Shown here: piece after piece, positions 1 through 9,882 of the stretch
Layout of the letters: every line of letters begins with the position of its first letter
Position numbering within the stretch: the first letter of the stretch is position 1
From: Staphylococcus durrellii
GTDB lineage: Bacteria > Bacillota > Bacilli > Staphylococcales > Staphylococcaceae
DNA length: 64,000 nt
Direction of reading: 5' to 3'
Assembly (NCBI RefSeq): GCF_015594545.1
Contig: NZ_JADIIO010000001.1
Span: forward strand, 496,001 to 560,000
Notes under the pieces: model-generated
What the model was told of the DNA's origin: nothing
The model's database searches: none
Seen by the model: only the letters and a program-made list of their open reading frames with translations
Made by a program: the position numbers and the translations under genes

Positions 1-1135
1 CTTTAACTGCTACAATAATACCTAGATTACTCCATTCCAAAAATGCCAATAATTGTGCGGCGAAAAATACGATAACTATAAATGACCCCATAGATGACAT
101 AGAATCGGTAAACATCTTTCCTAAATCTTTTGAATTACTTATTTCTTTAGTAATTACGCCGTAAACAATGCCAGGTATTAAAAATATAATTAATAAAATT
201 AAACCAACACCATTTAAAATAGGGGCGTCATTGAGTAAACTACCTGTTTTGGCATTACGTAAGAAACTATTTTCAGGTATGGCTAAAATAATCAAAACAA
301 TAATTGATGCGACAAAACTCATATTTGCCCAAAATACAGCACGCTGCTGTGTAGGAGTGATCGAATTATTAGAGTCATCGGTACTAATATCTGAATTTGA
401 ATCATCATATGTACCTAATCTCGGTATAACTAATTTCATCGTTACCCAATAGACGGCTGGTAATAATACGACGACGCTCGCTGCAATGAAATACCAGTTC
501 ATAGCAACATTAATATGTATTGTATCTGACACGATTTTTGTTGCTGGCTCTGTAAATGAATACATTAAAGCATCCGTCATACCCAAAATTAAATTGGCAG
601 AGAAACCGCCTATAGCTGATGCATATGCCATTGCTAAACCAGCAATAGGATGATAGCCTAATTTAATAAATACCATCGCGGTAATAGGTGGTAGGACGAT
701 AGGTGCTGCATCACCAGCTGCATTGCCTAAAATGCCTATAAGAATAATACTAGGCACGATAAGTTTTTTGGGTGCCTTATGTACAATTTGTATCATTAAC
801 TTATCAAAGTAACCTGTTTTTTCAGCCACGCCAATACCTAACATTACTGCTAATACTAACCCTAAAGCAGGAAATTCTGAGAAGTTTTTGATGGCATCAT
901 TTAAAATCATTTGTAAACCATCACTACTTAAAATATTTTTAATTTCTACAACTTTACCAGTGCCTGGATGCTTAACTGAAATATGGAATAATGATACGAT
1001 CCATGTAAGAATTGCTAAACTAAGACACATTAAAAAGAAGAGAATGCTAGGATCTGGCAAACGGTTGCCAACGCCCTCAACGATATTCAAAAAATTATTC
1101 ATAAGTGACTTTTTTTGCTTTACATCAGAATTCAA
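1..1135 (-). CDS. AbgT-family transporter (partial, C-terminus outside window)
   Basis: An open frame on the reverse strand runs off the left edge, with 378 codons visible. It encodes a multi-pass membrane protein whose early segment (RLPDPSILFFL) and later segment (GNAAGDAAPIVLPP) are typical of AbgT transporters, known for uptake of p-aminobenzoyl-glutamate or export of PABA/sulfonamides. An ATG lies at 1102, but the strong ribosome-binding site (reverse-strand GGGGGAGGGG, 1140-1149) is about 6 nt before an in-frame TTG at 1135, so I chose the TTG; this adds 11 residues. No aminobenzoyl-glutamate hydrolase is on the visible side. Family call is firm; substrate is not. Confidence 0.85.
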   Translation of the reverse strand, partial: MNSDVKQKKSLMNNFLNIVEGVGNRLPDPSILFFLMCLSLAILTWIVSLFHISVKHPGTGKVVEIKNILSSDGLQMILNDAIKNFSEFPALGLVLAVMLGIGVAEKTGYFDKLMIQIVHKAPKKLIVPSIILIGILGNAAGDAAPIVLPPITAMVFIKLGYHPIAGLAMAYASAIGGFSANLILGMTDALMYSFTEPATKIVSDTIHINVAMNWYFIAASVVVLLPAVYWVTMKLVIPRLGTYDDSNSDISTDDSNNSITPTQQRAVFWANMSFVASIIVLIILAIPENSFLRNAKTGSLLNDAPILNGVGLILLIIFLIPGIVYGVITKEISNSKDLGKMFTDSMSSMGSFIVIVFFAAQLLAFLEWSNLGIIVAVK

Positions 1136-1336
1136 AAAACCCCTCCCCCTTTGAAACTTATCGAAAGTATATCAGAGCGTAAGTTAAAAAAACAAAATTT
1201 TCTAAAAAATCTATCTTTTTAAATACTATCTATTAGAATATTAAGTATTTAAAAGTAAAAATCAGTAAGCACAGACGAGGTTATAAGTATCAAATGTTTA
1301 TTCACAAGTTAAAAAGGCAATTTTAAAATAAGTGAC

Positions 1337-1342
1337 TATAAT
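1337..1342 (+). promoter_or_regulatory. Probable -10 element (TATAAT) of the SDR gene
   Basis: A consensus TATAAT lies 29 bp before the start codon at 1372. No good -35 hexamer is found 16-18 bp upstream, so this is a weak promoter call. Confidence 0.4.
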
Positions 1343-1371
1343 ATCTGACATAATTTAAGGAGTGAATCTAG

Positions 1372-2190
1372 ATGGGGAGATTAGATAATAAAATAGCAAT
1401 TATTACAGGCGCAAGTACTGGCATAGGCAGGGCGTCTGCTGAAGCTTTGGCAGAAGAAGGTGCAGAAGTATTAGCATTTGATATTTCCGACGATCTTGAT
1501 GATACAGTAAATGCAATTAAAAATGCTGGCGGTAAAGTGAAGGCATATCATATAGATATTTCAGACGAACACGCAGTGGAAAGAGCTGCTAAGAGTATTA
1601 AAGAAAATTATGGCGCCATTGATGTTTTGTTTAACAATGCTGGCGTTGATAATGCTGCAGGACGTATACATGAATACCCTATAGAAGTATTCGATAAAAT
1701 TATCAATGTGGATTTAAGAGGGACATTTTTAATGACGAAATTCTTTATTCCGCTGATGTTAGATAACGGTGGTTCTATTATTAATACGGCATCATTTTCT
1801 GGACAAGCCGCAGATTTAAATCGTTCTGGCTACAATGCAGCTAAAGGTGGGGTTATCAACTTTACACGTTCTACAGCTATAGAATATGGACGTGAAAATA
1901 TACGTGCTAACGCTATCGCTCCAGGTACGATCGAAACACCTTTAGTAGATAAATTAGTAGGTTCTGAGGAAGACAAAGCAGGGCAAGATTTTAGAGACAA
2001 CCAAAAATGGGTAACACCACTAGGACGTCTAGGTAAACCTAGCGAGGTAGGTAAGTTAGTTACATTTCTAGCTTCCGATGATAGTTCATTTATTACCGGA
2101 GAAACAATTACCATTGATGGTGGTGTAATGTCTTATACTTGGCCTGGCGAGATGTTAAGCGACGATAGTTGGAAGCAATCTATAAAATAA
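1372..2190 (+). CDS. Short-chain dehydrogenase/reductase (classical SDR)
   Basis: The 272-residue product is a soluble NAD(P)-dependent oxidoreductase. The nucleotide site TGASTGIG is at residues 12-19, the NNAG motif at about 88-91, the catalytic Ser near 141 and the YxxxK pair at Tyr154/Lys158. The acidic residue after the second strand (FDIS, near 37) favours NAD over NADP. AAGGAG sits 8 nt before the ATG. It is a single-gene unit with its own terminator just downstream, so the neighbours do not reveal the substrate. Similar proteins are often labelled glucose 1-dehydrogenase-like, which is only a family name. Confidence 0.85.
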   Translation: MGRLDNKIAIITGASTGIGRASAEALAEEGAEVLAFDISDDLDDTVNAIKNAGGKVKAYHIDISDEHAVERAAKSIKENYGAIDVLFNNAGVDNAAGRIHEYPIEVFDKIINVDLRGTFLMTKFFIPLMLDNGGSIINTASFSGQAADLNRSGYNAAKGGVINFTRSTAIEYGRENIRANAIAPGTIETPLVDKLVGSEEDKAGQDFRDNQKWVTPLGRLGKPSEVGKLVTFLASDDSSFITGETITIDGGVMSYTWPGEMLSDDSWKQSIK

Positions 2191-2227
2191 TGAAAAACAG
2201 TCTATGACAGTAACAACTCGAACTAAA

Positions 2228-2265
2228 AAATAAACGTCAATTTCTATAGAAATTGACGTTTATTT
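2228..2265 (+). terminator. Perfect 38-bp palindromic terminator
   Basis: Both arms are exact complements (centre between 2246 and 2247, TTTCTATAGAAA at the tip) and the 3' arm ends TTTATTT. It closes the SDR gene. Confidence 0.8.
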
Positions 2266-2528
2266 CGTCTTTGTGAAATTTTGTAACTCATTAAGCTACT
2301 ATGTATTATGTTTAATATCATTACGACAAACGCATTTTCATGTATTTATTCGCCGAGCTGCCATTCGAATGAAATCATAAAATAGCCGTTATATCGTTAG
2401 AAAAGCGAGCTATATCATAAGAAGTATTGAAATAAAAGTAGCCCTTAAGTGCTTTCAAATTAAAAGTCATTTAAAGGCTATGAATATAGAATTAATGTTC
2501 CAGACTATATTGGATATTAAAACTTAAC
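2266..2528. other. Intergenic stretch with no recognised feature
   Basis: Lies between the SDR terminator and the stop codon of the convergent M42 peptidase gene. I see only very short frames without ribosome-binding sites and no clear hairpin for the reverse-strand gene. Confidence 0.6.
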
Positions 2529-3602
2529 TTACCATTTAATGTGTTCAACAGTTTCATCATCTAATGATTTAACGATTTCAGTAATCAAATTAACTGAGTT
2601 TTTATAGTCATCAGTGTGCAAGACTGAAACATTTGAATGCATATAACGCAAAGCGACACCAATCGCTAATGTAGGCACACCTTCGTTTGAAACGTGGATA
2701 CTTCCGGCATCTGTACCTCCACCTATAGTAGTGTCTAATTGTATCGAGATATTATGTTTTTTCGCAACTTGTTTTACATATTTGCTTAAACCTACATGTC
2801 CAATATTACTGCTATCCATAATAATAACAACTGGACCATCGCCAAGAGACGTATCACTTAATTGTGACATATCTGGTGTATCATACGCTACGGCAACATC
2901 TACAGCGATGGCTAAATCTGGTTTAATTTTGTTGGTTGCTACTTTGGCACCGCGTAATCCAACTTCTTCTTGAACGTTTGCACCAGAATATAAATTAATA
3001 TTAATGTCTTCATTTTTTAAGTTATCTAAAACATCGACTGCTAAAGCACAACCATAACGATTATCGAAAGCTTTCGCAGTTAAATATTTATTGTTAGCAA
3101 GTGTTTCGAATTCACTATAGGGTGTAATCATATTACCAATATCGACGCCAAATTGTTCCGCTTCTTTTTTACTTTTGACGCCTATATCTATAAACATGTC
3201 CTTAATGTCTATTGTTTTTTTGCGAGCTTCTTGTGATAGGGCATGAGGTGGTTTAGAGCCTATAATACCTCGGATTTTTTGGCCATTATCAGTTGTAATA
3301 GTTACTTTTTGTGAAAGCATAACTTGATTCCACCAACCACCAACTGGCGTAAATTTAATAAAACCATTTGTATCAATTTGAGTAACGATAAAACCTATCT
3401 CATCTAAATGGCCGGCCACCATAATTGATTTGCTACCTTTCGTAGCACTCTTTTTACCAAAAATACCACCCAAGTTATCTTCAATAATTTCATCACTTAG
3501 TGGTTTTAAGTAGTCGTGCATCAATGATTTAACTTGCATTTCATGACCTGCAATCCCATCTACATCAGTCAAATTTTTTAATAATTCTATTGTGCTTTTC
3601 AT
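2529..3602 (-). CDS. M42-family metallo-aminopeptidase (glutamyl aminopeptidase/FrvX type)
   Basis: The 357-residue cytosolic enzyme removes N-terminal residues from peptides with a two-metal site. Ligands expected for family M42 are visible: His65 and Asp67 (AGHLDEIG), Asp180 (FDNRYG), Glu212/Glu213 (QEEVGLRG), Asp235 (AVDVA) and His322 (RYMHS). Full length for the family. The frame is open 13 codons further upstream, but GGGGGGA lies 6 nt before the ATG at 3602, which also gives the usual N-terminus, so the longer version is rejected. It is monocistronic, reading towards the SDR gene. Substrate preference cannot be read from sequence. Confidence 0.9.
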   Translation of the reverse strand: MKSTIELLKNLTDVDGIAGHEMQVKSLMHDYLKPLSDEIIEDNLGGIFGKKSATKGSKSIMVAGHLDEIGFIVTQIDTNGFIKFTPVGGWWNQVMLSQKVTITTDNGQKIRGIIGSKPPHALSQEARKKTIDIKDMFIDIGVKSKKEAEQFGVDIGNMITPYSEFETLANNKYLTAKAFDNRYGCALAVDVLDNLKNEDININLYSGANVQEEVGLRGAKVATNKIKPDLAIAVDVAVAYDTPDMSQLSDTSLGDGPVVIIMDSSNIGHVGLSKYVKQVAKKHNISIQLDTTIGGGTDAGSIHVSNEGVPTLAIGVALRYMHSNVSVLHTDDYKNSVNLITEIVKSLDDETVEHIKW

Positions 3603-3756
3603 GAAATCCCCCCATATTTTAATGTAATTATATTGTAGCACTAAATTTTTTGAAAACCATTAATGTTCATATAGTATGACGAGTACGATGTTATGATTAT
3701 CAGCTTGTATATAATTTATAAAGCGAGATGATAGTGTCTCTGTATGATGAAATCAA

Positions 3757-5337
3757 TTATGAATCTATTAATTTAAGCTTATAATCGTTAATTGATTGAA
3801 CGGTTCCGTCTTGTTTCTTAATAATGATGTGGTCTTTATTAATTTGAGTAGGGCTACTAACCCCAACGGCAGCAGCTATATTAAATAAACCTTCATGTAA
3901 ACTAGTAATATAGTTAGTCACACGATATTTCTTTTCTTCTACAATAAGCGCTTTTTCTTTTTTAGCATCTGTAGTGGCTACGCCTACTGGACAAGTATTT
4001 AAATGACATTGTTGGCTCATAATACATCCAACACTGATCATCATACCACGTGCAATGTTAACTAAATCTGCACCCAGGCCTAAAGCAATCGCAATTTTGT
4101 CAGGCGTGATCAGTTTGCCTGAAGCGAATATTTTAATTTTATCACGGACTTTATACTTTTCTAACATACCTGAAACGATAGGTAGCGCAGTAAATAATGG
4201 TAAGCCTACGCCGTCTTGTAATTCTTGGAAGGTTGCACCAGTACCGCCTTCACCACCATCTACGGTGATAAAGTTAGGGTAAATATTAGTTTCTACCATA
4301 GTTTTAACGAGTGTTTCGATTTCAGAAGTAGAACTTACTACAATTTTAAAGCCGACTGGTTTTTGACCAACTGTTTGTAAATGTTCGATCCATGATAAAA
4401 GGTCATACGTATTGTTTATAAAATCGAAACGGTTCGGGGAATTAATCGTTACCCATGGTTTTACATTTCTAATTTTAGCAATTTCTTCTGTTACTTTATT
4501 GCCTTGCATATGCCCGCCACGTGTTTTGGCGCCTTGAGCGAGTTTTACTTCAAATGCTTTAATCGCTTCAGAGTCGGCTAATTTCTTGAATAAATCTAAG
4601 TTGAAATTGTCATCTTTATCTCTTACTCCAAATAAACCGGGCCCGATTTGGAAAATAATATTCGTATTACCAGCAAGATGATATTTTGATAAACCACCTT
4701 CACCCGTGTTCATCCATGTACCTGCCTGACCTAAACCTTTAGATAAGGCAGTGATAGCATTGCCACCTAGAGCACCATAGCTCATACCAGATTGCCCGAT
4801 CAAACGTTTTAATCTAAACGGATGAGCCAACTTAGGTCCAATGATAATTTCATCTGAATCGTCTAAAAAATAAGGATTTATTTGTGATTCTTCTCGGTGC
4901 TCCTCTCTCTCGAAAAGACGTTCGTTATCTATTTTATAAATGAAACTAGAGATTAGTACACTTTGGTCAATGCGTAATTCTGAGGTTTGGTGTGGGAACA
5001 TTGTATTTTTAATATAGAAACCTTCTTGATAGTTTCTCTCAGTCCCAAAACTCGCCATTCTAGAATTATATTTACCAGCTAAAACAATATTTTTGTAATC
5101 ATTTCTTGAAAAAGGTTTACCTTCCTTATCTTCTAAGAAAAAATATTGACGCATTTCAGGTCCGATTTTCTCAAAGAAATATCTTATTCTTGCTAATAAA
5201 GGATAATTACGTAACACACTATGTTGGGTTTGACGTTTATCTTTAAAAACTAATAAAGCTGCAGTAATAATTCCTCCAAGTATAAAAAATACAATAATAA
5301 TATTTACAATAAATTGTAAAATTGTTAAAAGTGTCAT
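3757..5337 (-). CDS. Membrane-anchored FMN-binding glutamate-synthase-domain protein
   Basis: The 526-residue protein has one N-terminal membrane helix (about residues 4-32) followed by the FMN/Fe-S domain of the glutamate synthase large subunit. The domain shows VDGGEGGTGA near 359-368, an FASGK segment near 405 and three cysteines at 438, 444 and 449 (GC-5-C-4-CPVG) that bind a 3Fe-4S cluster in GltB. The glutaminase domain and a partner GltD are absent, so glutamine-dependent glutamate synthesis is not implied. Two ATGs occur two codons apart; GGGGAGGA is 6 nt from the second (5337) and only 1 nt from the first (5343). True reaction unknown. Confidence 0.85.
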   Translation of the reverse strand: MTLLTILQFIVNIIIVFFILGGIITAALLVFKDKRQTQHSVLRNYPLLARIRYFFEKIGPEMRQYFFLEDKEGKPFSRNDYKNIVLAGKYNSRMASFGTERNYQEGFYIKNTMFPHQTSELRIDQSVLISSFIYKIDNERLFEREEHREESQINPYFLDDSDEIIIGPKLAHPFRLKRLIGQSGMSYGALGGNAITALSKGLGQAGTWMNTGEGGLSKYHLAGNTNIIFQIGPGLFGVRDKDDNFNLDLFKKLADSEAIKAFEVKLAQGAKTRGGHMQGNKVTEEIAKIRNVKPWVTINSPNRFDFINNTYDLLSWIEHLQTVGQKPVGFKIVVSSTSEIETLVKTMVETNIYPNFITVDGGEGGTGATFQELQDGVGLPLFTALPIVSGMLEKYKVRDKIKIFASGKLITPDKIAIALGLGADLVNIARGMMISVGCIMSQQCHLNTCPVGVATTDAKKEKALIVEEKKYRVTNYITSLHEGLFNIAAAVGVSSPTQINKDHIIIKKQDGTVQSINDYKLKLIDS

Positions 5338-5602
5338 AGTCATTCCTCCCCATCGATTTTAATATTACATTATATATAAATTTTTACAATTAAAAGATGG
5401 CGTTTATAAACTTAATAGTGTAAAGCACAATTATCGACTAATAAGATAAACTATAGAAGTTCTAATATATGATGGTTAGAGGTTTCAACAGGTTTAAAAA
5501 GTGTTATTACTAAGTAATAAACTAAATGTTACTGATAGACTTTTTTGATAGAAAAATATTGAAAGTTACGTTGAAACATTTTTGAATATGGAGGAAAAAA
5601 CA

Positions 5603-6253
5603 TTGTTAAAAATTGAAGACGTTTCATACATAGTGGATGACCGTACAATTATTGATGATATAAGTTTTACAATTAACAAAGGTGAAACTATTGCAGTTAT
5701 CGGTCCATCAGGTAGTGGTAAAAGTACGTTGTTTAGACTTATGAGTAATTTAATTAGTCCTACTAAAGGTTCAATAACATTAAATGGCACACCTTATGAA
5801 CAAATTAAACCTGAAGAATTAAGAATGAAAGTTAGTTATTTATTACAGCAAAGCGATCTATTTGAGCCAACAATAGGTTTAAATTTATCTTTTCCTGCAC
5901 GAGTACGAAATGACAAGTTTGATAAAAAGCGTGCTAAAAAACTTTTAAAGCATGTAGGTTTAGGGCATTATGATTTAAACGCAAGTGTCGAACATTTATC
6001 TGGTGGTGAACGTCAGCGTATTACTATCGCCAGACAGTTAATGTACATACCACAAATATTATTACTTGATGAAGCGACAAGTGCACTTGACGCTAAAAAT
6101 AGAGATATAATTGAAAAAATGATTTTTGACCTAGCCAATGATGGCGTTACAATTATGTGGATTACGCATAATGACGATCAAAGCATGCGTCATTTTAGTA
6201 AACGTATCAAAATAGTAAATGGAAAAATAGAAAGTGAGGAGAATTTATCATGA
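5603..6253 (+). CDS. fetA: FetA/YbbL-type ABC transporter ATP-binding protein
   Basis: A 216-residue ATPase with Walker A GPSGSGKST at 34-42, signature LSGGERQ at 132-138 and Walker B ILLLDEA at 152-158. It pairs with the next gene, an UPF0014 permease; the E. coli pair FetAB exports iron and protects from peroxide. The frame is open from 5582, but GGAGG at 5590-5594 lies inside that extension and is 8 nt before a TTG at 5603, giving the usual MLKIEDVSY start. Stop and the permease start overlap by 4 bp (ATGA), so translation is coupled. Metal substrate here is inferred from the family. Confidence 0.85.
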   Translation: MLKIEDVSYIVDDRTIIDDISFTINKGETIAVIGPSGSGKSTLFRLMSNLISPTKGSITLNGTPYEQIKPEELRMKVSYLLQQSDLFEPTIGLNLSFPARVRNDKFDKKRAKKLLKHVGLGHYDLNASVEHLSGGERQRITIARQLMYIPQILLLDEATSALDAKNRDIIEKMIFDLANDGVTIMWITHNDDQSMRHFSKRIKIVNGKIESEENLS

Positions 6254-7023
6254 GTGTCACAGCATTATCTTTAACAGCCTTACTACTGTTATTTCCAATA
6301 ATTGTCTCTTTTAAAGAGAAGTTATATATTACAAAAGATTTATTGATTGCTACTGTTCGTGCGGTCGTGCAACTTGTAGTTTTGGGTTTTCTATTACATT
6401 TCATATTTAATGTGGATCAAATATGGATATTATTTTTATTTGTATTAGTTATTATCATTAATGCTTCTTGGAATACGATTCATCGTGCCTCTCCAGTTAT
6501 GCATCATGTCTTTTTAGTTTCATTTGTAGCGATATTTGTAGGTGTGATGTTGCCATTAGTTGGTGTGACACTTACAGGTGCAATCAGTCTTAAACCCAAC
6601 GAAGTCATTCCGGTAGCTGGAATGGTCGCTAGTAATAGTTTAATTGCGATTAATCTTGCCTACCAAAATATGGACAAAGAGTTTGTAAAACAATTAGAAC
6701 AAATAGAAGCAAAGTTAGCATTAGGGGCAGACCCTAAAATGGCTTCCAAAGCCACTGTTCGTGAAAGTATTAAAACTGCCATTGTACCAACGATTGATTC
6801 TGTTAAAACGTATGGTATCGTTTCTATTCCGGGTATGATGACGGGACTTATTATTGGTGGTATGCCGCCACTAGATGCAATAAAATTCCAACTTATGGTT
6901 ATTTTTATTCATACAACGGCAACAATTATGTCGGCACTTATCGCTACATATATTAGTTATCGACAATTCTTTAATTATCGCGATCAACTTATTGCTAGAA
7001 CAATGCATGTCACTAAGCGTTAA
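6250..7023 (+). CDS. fetB: FetB/YbbM-type permease (UPF0014)
   Basis: The 257-residue protein has about seven membrane helices and the family segments NASWNT and VAGMVASNSLIAINLAY followed by a cytosolic stretch rich in charged residues (KEFVKQLEQIEAKLALGADP) and IVSIPGMMTGLIIGG. It overlaps the ATPase gene by 4 bp. Known homologues form a homodimeric export channel with FetA, implicated in iron export. No metal-regulator box was found upstream of the pair. Confidence 0.85.
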   Translation: MSVTALSLTALLLLFPIIVSFKEKLYITKDLLIATVRAVVQLVVLGFLLHFIFNVDQIWILFLFVLVIIINASWNTIHRASPVMHHVFLVSFVAIFVGVMLPLVGVTLTGAISLKPNEVIPVAGMVASNSLIAINLAYQNMDKEFVKQLEQIEAKLALGADPKMASKATVRESIKTAIVPTIDSVKTYGIVSIPGMMTGLIIGGMPPLDAIKFQLMVIFIHTTATIMSALIATYISYRQFFNYRDQLIARTMHVTKR

Positions 7024-7228
7024 GTTTTTAACAAAATAATATTCATTAAGGCTGAAACAGGAGGAGTGTTTTAGTCTTTATTTATATAGATTACTAATGT
7101 TGAGATTAACGCTAAATATAATTATGCATGTTATTCTTTAGGCTTTTAAAGTAACTGCAAAAATTGTTGACGCATGGTTTATAATGGAAGAGTTATGTGA
7201 AAAAATGACAATTGAAAGGAGGAACCGT

Positions 7229-8416
7229 ATGACCATAATGCGTACGACAACTTTTATATTTAGCATCTTCATTGTAGGCATGGTTGAAATGATGGTTGCT
7301 GGAATAATGAATTTAATGAGTAATGATTTAAATGTTTCTGAGCCAATTGTAGGACAACTTGTGACATTATATGCTATTACTTTTGCTATAGCAGGGCCTA
7401 TTTTAGTGAAGTTAACAAATAAATTTGCGGCGAGACCGTTATTACTAATAACTTTATTAATATTTATTATAGGGAATTTAATTATAGCTATAGCGCCTAA
7501 TTTTTCGATATTAGTAATAGGACGTATATTATCTTCAGCAGCTGCATCACTTATTGTTGTTAAAACTCTCGCACTTACGGCATTACTGACTTCACCTCAA
7601 AATAGAGGTAAGATGATTGGTATTGTTTATTCGGGCTTTAGTGGTGCGAATGTTTTAGGGGTGCCAATTGGTACGATTATTGGTGATTGGGTAGGATGGC
7701 GTTTTACTTTTGTTTTTATTGTTGTTATTAGCGTTATTGTAGGAATATTAATGTATATTTATATTCCTGTAAGTAAACATAATGAAGACGTAACTCAAGC
7801 TACATCATCAAATCATCATCAAACTCAATCACGTATTTTAAGTTTGTCTGAAATAACGAAGTATTTATGTATTACATTCTTATTATTAGTAGCAAATTCA
7901 GTAACATTTATTTACATTAATCCATTGATGCTATCAAATGGACATACTCTATCTTTTGTGTCGATTGTATTATTGATTAATGGTATTGCTGGCGTTATGG
8001 GAACGTCAATGGGAGGATTTTTATCCGATAAATTGACTAGTAAATATTGGTTGACGATTGCGACAACAATATTTATTGTCATGATGTTATTGTTAAATTT
8101 AGTACTACCAGGAACTATCTTGTTACTATTCACTATATTTATTTGGAATGTAATGCAATGGAGTACTAATCCAGCGGTTCAAAGTGGTGTCATTGAACAT
8201 GTTGATGGTGACACGAGCCAAGTTATGAGTTGGAACATGTCTAGTTTAAATGCAGGCATAGGCATTGGGGGTATTGTCGGAGGATTGGTTGTTTCTAAAA
8301 TAAGCATCCATGCGACGACATATGTAACAGCCATTATCGCATTTTTAGCACTAATTATAATTATTAGCTTAAAGCCAAGAGCTAAATATGCTAATAAAGT
8401 AGTAAATAATGATTAA
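7229..8416 (+). CDS. MFS efflux permease (12-helix, DHA1 type)
   Basis: The 395-residue membrane protein has 12 predicted helices with the long charged central loop near residues 190-215 (HNEDVTQATSSNHHQTQS). It fits the AraJ/Bmr/PbuE-like drug or nucleoside exporters of the major facilitator superfamily. A longer reading frame begins at 7184, but AAAGGAGG lies 6 nt before the ATG at 7229. It is a single gene ended by a strong hairpin. Substrate is not predictable. Confidence 0.8.
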   Translation: MTIMRTTTFIFSIFIVGMVEMMVAGIMNLMSNDLNVSEPIVGQLVTLYAITFAIAGPILVKLTNKFAARPLLLITLLIFIIGNLIIAIAPNFSILVIGRILSSAAASLIVVKTLALTALLTSPQNRGKMIGIVYSGFSGANVLGVPIGTIIGDWVGWRFTFVFIVVISVIVGILMYIYIPVSKHNEDVTQATSSNHHQTQSRILSLSEITKYLCITFLLLVANSVTFIYINPLMLSNGHTLSFVSIVLLINGIAGVMGTSMGGFLSDKLTSKYWLTIATTIFIVMMLLLNLVLPGTILLLFTIFIWNVMQWSTNPAVQSGVIEHVDGDTSQVMSWNMSSLNAGIGIGGIVGGLVVSKISIHATTYVTAIIAFLALIIIISLKPRAKYANKVVNND

Positions 8417-8443
8417 AATAAACTTAAGAAAAATAGCTTATCG

Positions 8444-8475
8444 AACCAAACGTTAAAGATGACGTTTGGTTTTTT
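8444..8475 (+). terminator. Rho-independent terminator after MFS gene
   Basis: Arms AACCAAACGT and ACGTTTGGTT around an 8-nt loop, followed by a T run. Confidence 0.85.
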
Positions 8476-8630
8476 CATATAGTTTGATTATATTATAGCT
8501 TTTAAAATGATTATATTTGATTATGAAGCAAATTTTATTTTTAAAGTAAAATAACTTTAAATGGAACAATAAATTAATACTGTAGTATGATATAAATAAC
8601 TTATAATTACGTGACAGTTGGAGGGAAACC

Positions 8631-9224
8631 ATGAGCGATAAAATGACAAACGATAAAGTGGATAAGTTTATTGATAAATTAAAACAGTGGCAGGATGAAT
8701 TTAAATTTTTCAGAGAGTTACTACTAGAATCTGAACTTACTGAAGACTACAAGTGGATGCACCCATGTTACACATTAAATGATAAAAACGTTATTATCGT
8801 ACAAGACTTTAAACATTACTGTGCGTTACTATTTGAAAAAGGCGTAATTATGGAAGATAAATATAGTAGCTTAATACAACAAACAAAAAATGTTCAAGCC
8901 GCTAGACAATTAAGGTTTGAAAGCTTAGAAGAAGTAAAAGAACGTAAAGATGAAATTGTGTGGTATATCGAAGAAGCCATAAAAGTAGAAAAATCTGGTA
9001 AAAAAGTACCTATGAAGAAAACAGAAGACTATGAGATGCCAGAAGAATTGCAAGCTAAATTTGACAGCATGCCTGAATTAAAAACTGCTTTCGATAAATT
9101 AACTCCAGGTAGACAACGTCAATATATGTATCATATTGGACAAGGGAAAAAATCAGCGACTAGAATACAGCGCGTTGAGAAATACGTGAAACATATATTA
9201 AATGGTAAAGGTATGAATGACTAG
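8631..9224 (+). CDS. DUF1801/YdeI-like protein
   Basis: The 197-residue soluble protein has an N-terminal DUF1801-like part (YKWMHPCYTLNDKNVI, then KGVIM) and a C-terminal YdeI/OmpD-associated segment (ELKTAFDKLTPGRQRQYMYH, then IGQGKKSATR), a layout common in Bacilli. In B. subtilis YdeI has been linked to antimicrobial-peptide resistance, but biochemical activity is not established. GGAGGG is 6 nt before the ATG. A TetR gene follows 35 nt downstream with no hairpin between, so the two may be co-transcribed. Confidence 0.75.
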   Translation: MSDKMTNDKVDKFIDKLKQWQDEFKFFRELLLESELTEDYKWMHPCYTLNDKNVIIVQDFKHYCALLFEKGVIMEDKYSSLIQQTKNVQAARQLRFESLEEVKERKDEIVWYIEEAIKVEKSGKKVPMKKTEDYEMPEELQAKFDSMPELKTAFDKLTPGRQRQYMYHIGQGKKSATRIQRVEKYVKHILNGKGMND

Positions 9225-9259
9225 AACAATATGAAATATCACTGAAAGAAGGGACGCAA

Positions 9260-9805
9260 ATGGCAAGAACATCTAAACGCATTCAGTTATTAGAAGCAGC
9301 GGCCGAGATTGTGAACGAACAAGGGATTGAATATTTAACTTTAGATGCTGTTGCTAAACGAGCTGGGGTGAGTAAAGGTGGTTTATTATATCATTTCAAT
9401 AATAAATTGGCGTTAATACAAGGGCTCGTTGACTATGCAGATGAGTTATATCGCACGAATGTGAATGGCCATATGGATGAGGAAGTAGGAGAAGGTAAAT
9501 TGATACGTGCTTTTATAGAGGCAACCAGAGAACACCAAAAGAAAAATGCTTCTATTACATCCGGTATGTTAGCTGCGCAAGGTACTAATAGTAACCTATT
9601 GGCGCCATTGCAAAAAACATATAAAGACTGGCAATATAAAATCGAGCATGATGGTTTGGATGATGTCGATGCAACGATTTATAGATTAGCAGTGGATGGT
9701 TTATGGCTGTCGGAAATCTTCGGTATCGATGCGATTGATGAGTCAATGCGTCAAGACGTACTCAATCGATTGACAGAATATTCGTATCATAAGCAAAATG
9801 ATTAA
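9260..9805 (+). CDS. TetR-family regulator, likely of the carnitine operon
   Basis: The 181-residue protein has a TetR DNA-binding head: helices around residues 6-50 with TLDAVAKRAGVSKGGLLYHF (about 26-45) as helix-turn-helix. The rest is a divergent ligand-binding domain. It lies directly before the carnitine degradation operon, reading the same way, separated from it by a terminator and by a promoter containing a small palindrome (AACCGTCTGGTT). Control of that promoter, relieved by carnitine or an intermediate, is my inference from position. Confidence 0.8.
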   Translation: MARTSKRIQLLEAAAEIVNEQGIEYLTLDAVAKRAGVSKGGLLYHFNNKLALIQGLVDYADELYRTNVNGHMDEEVGEGKLIRAFIEATREHQKKNASITSGMLAAQGTNSNLLAPLQKTYKDWQYKIEHDGLDDVDATIYRLAVDGLWLSEIFGIDAIDESMRQDVLNRLTEYSYHKQND

Positions 9806-9832
9806 TAAATATTTAAATTTTATAAACTTGGG

Positions 9833-9870
9833 GATAGTAAGTATTGTAGCTTACTATCTCTTTTTTTTTT
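9833..9870 (+). terminator. Terminator after TetR gene
   Basis: Arms GATAGTAAG and CTTACTATC with an 8-nt loop, then TC and a run of ten T. Confidence 0.9.
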
Positions 9871-9882
9871 GTTGAAGTAAAG

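Noticed and set aside
168..1154. Forward-strand open frames at 168-452 and 888-1154
   Set aside because: They lie antisense to the partial AbgT gene, lack ribosome-binding sites and have no family character.
5566..5790. Reverse-strand frame opposite the start of fetA
   Set aside because: Shadow of the ATPase gene in another frame; no ribosome-binding site.
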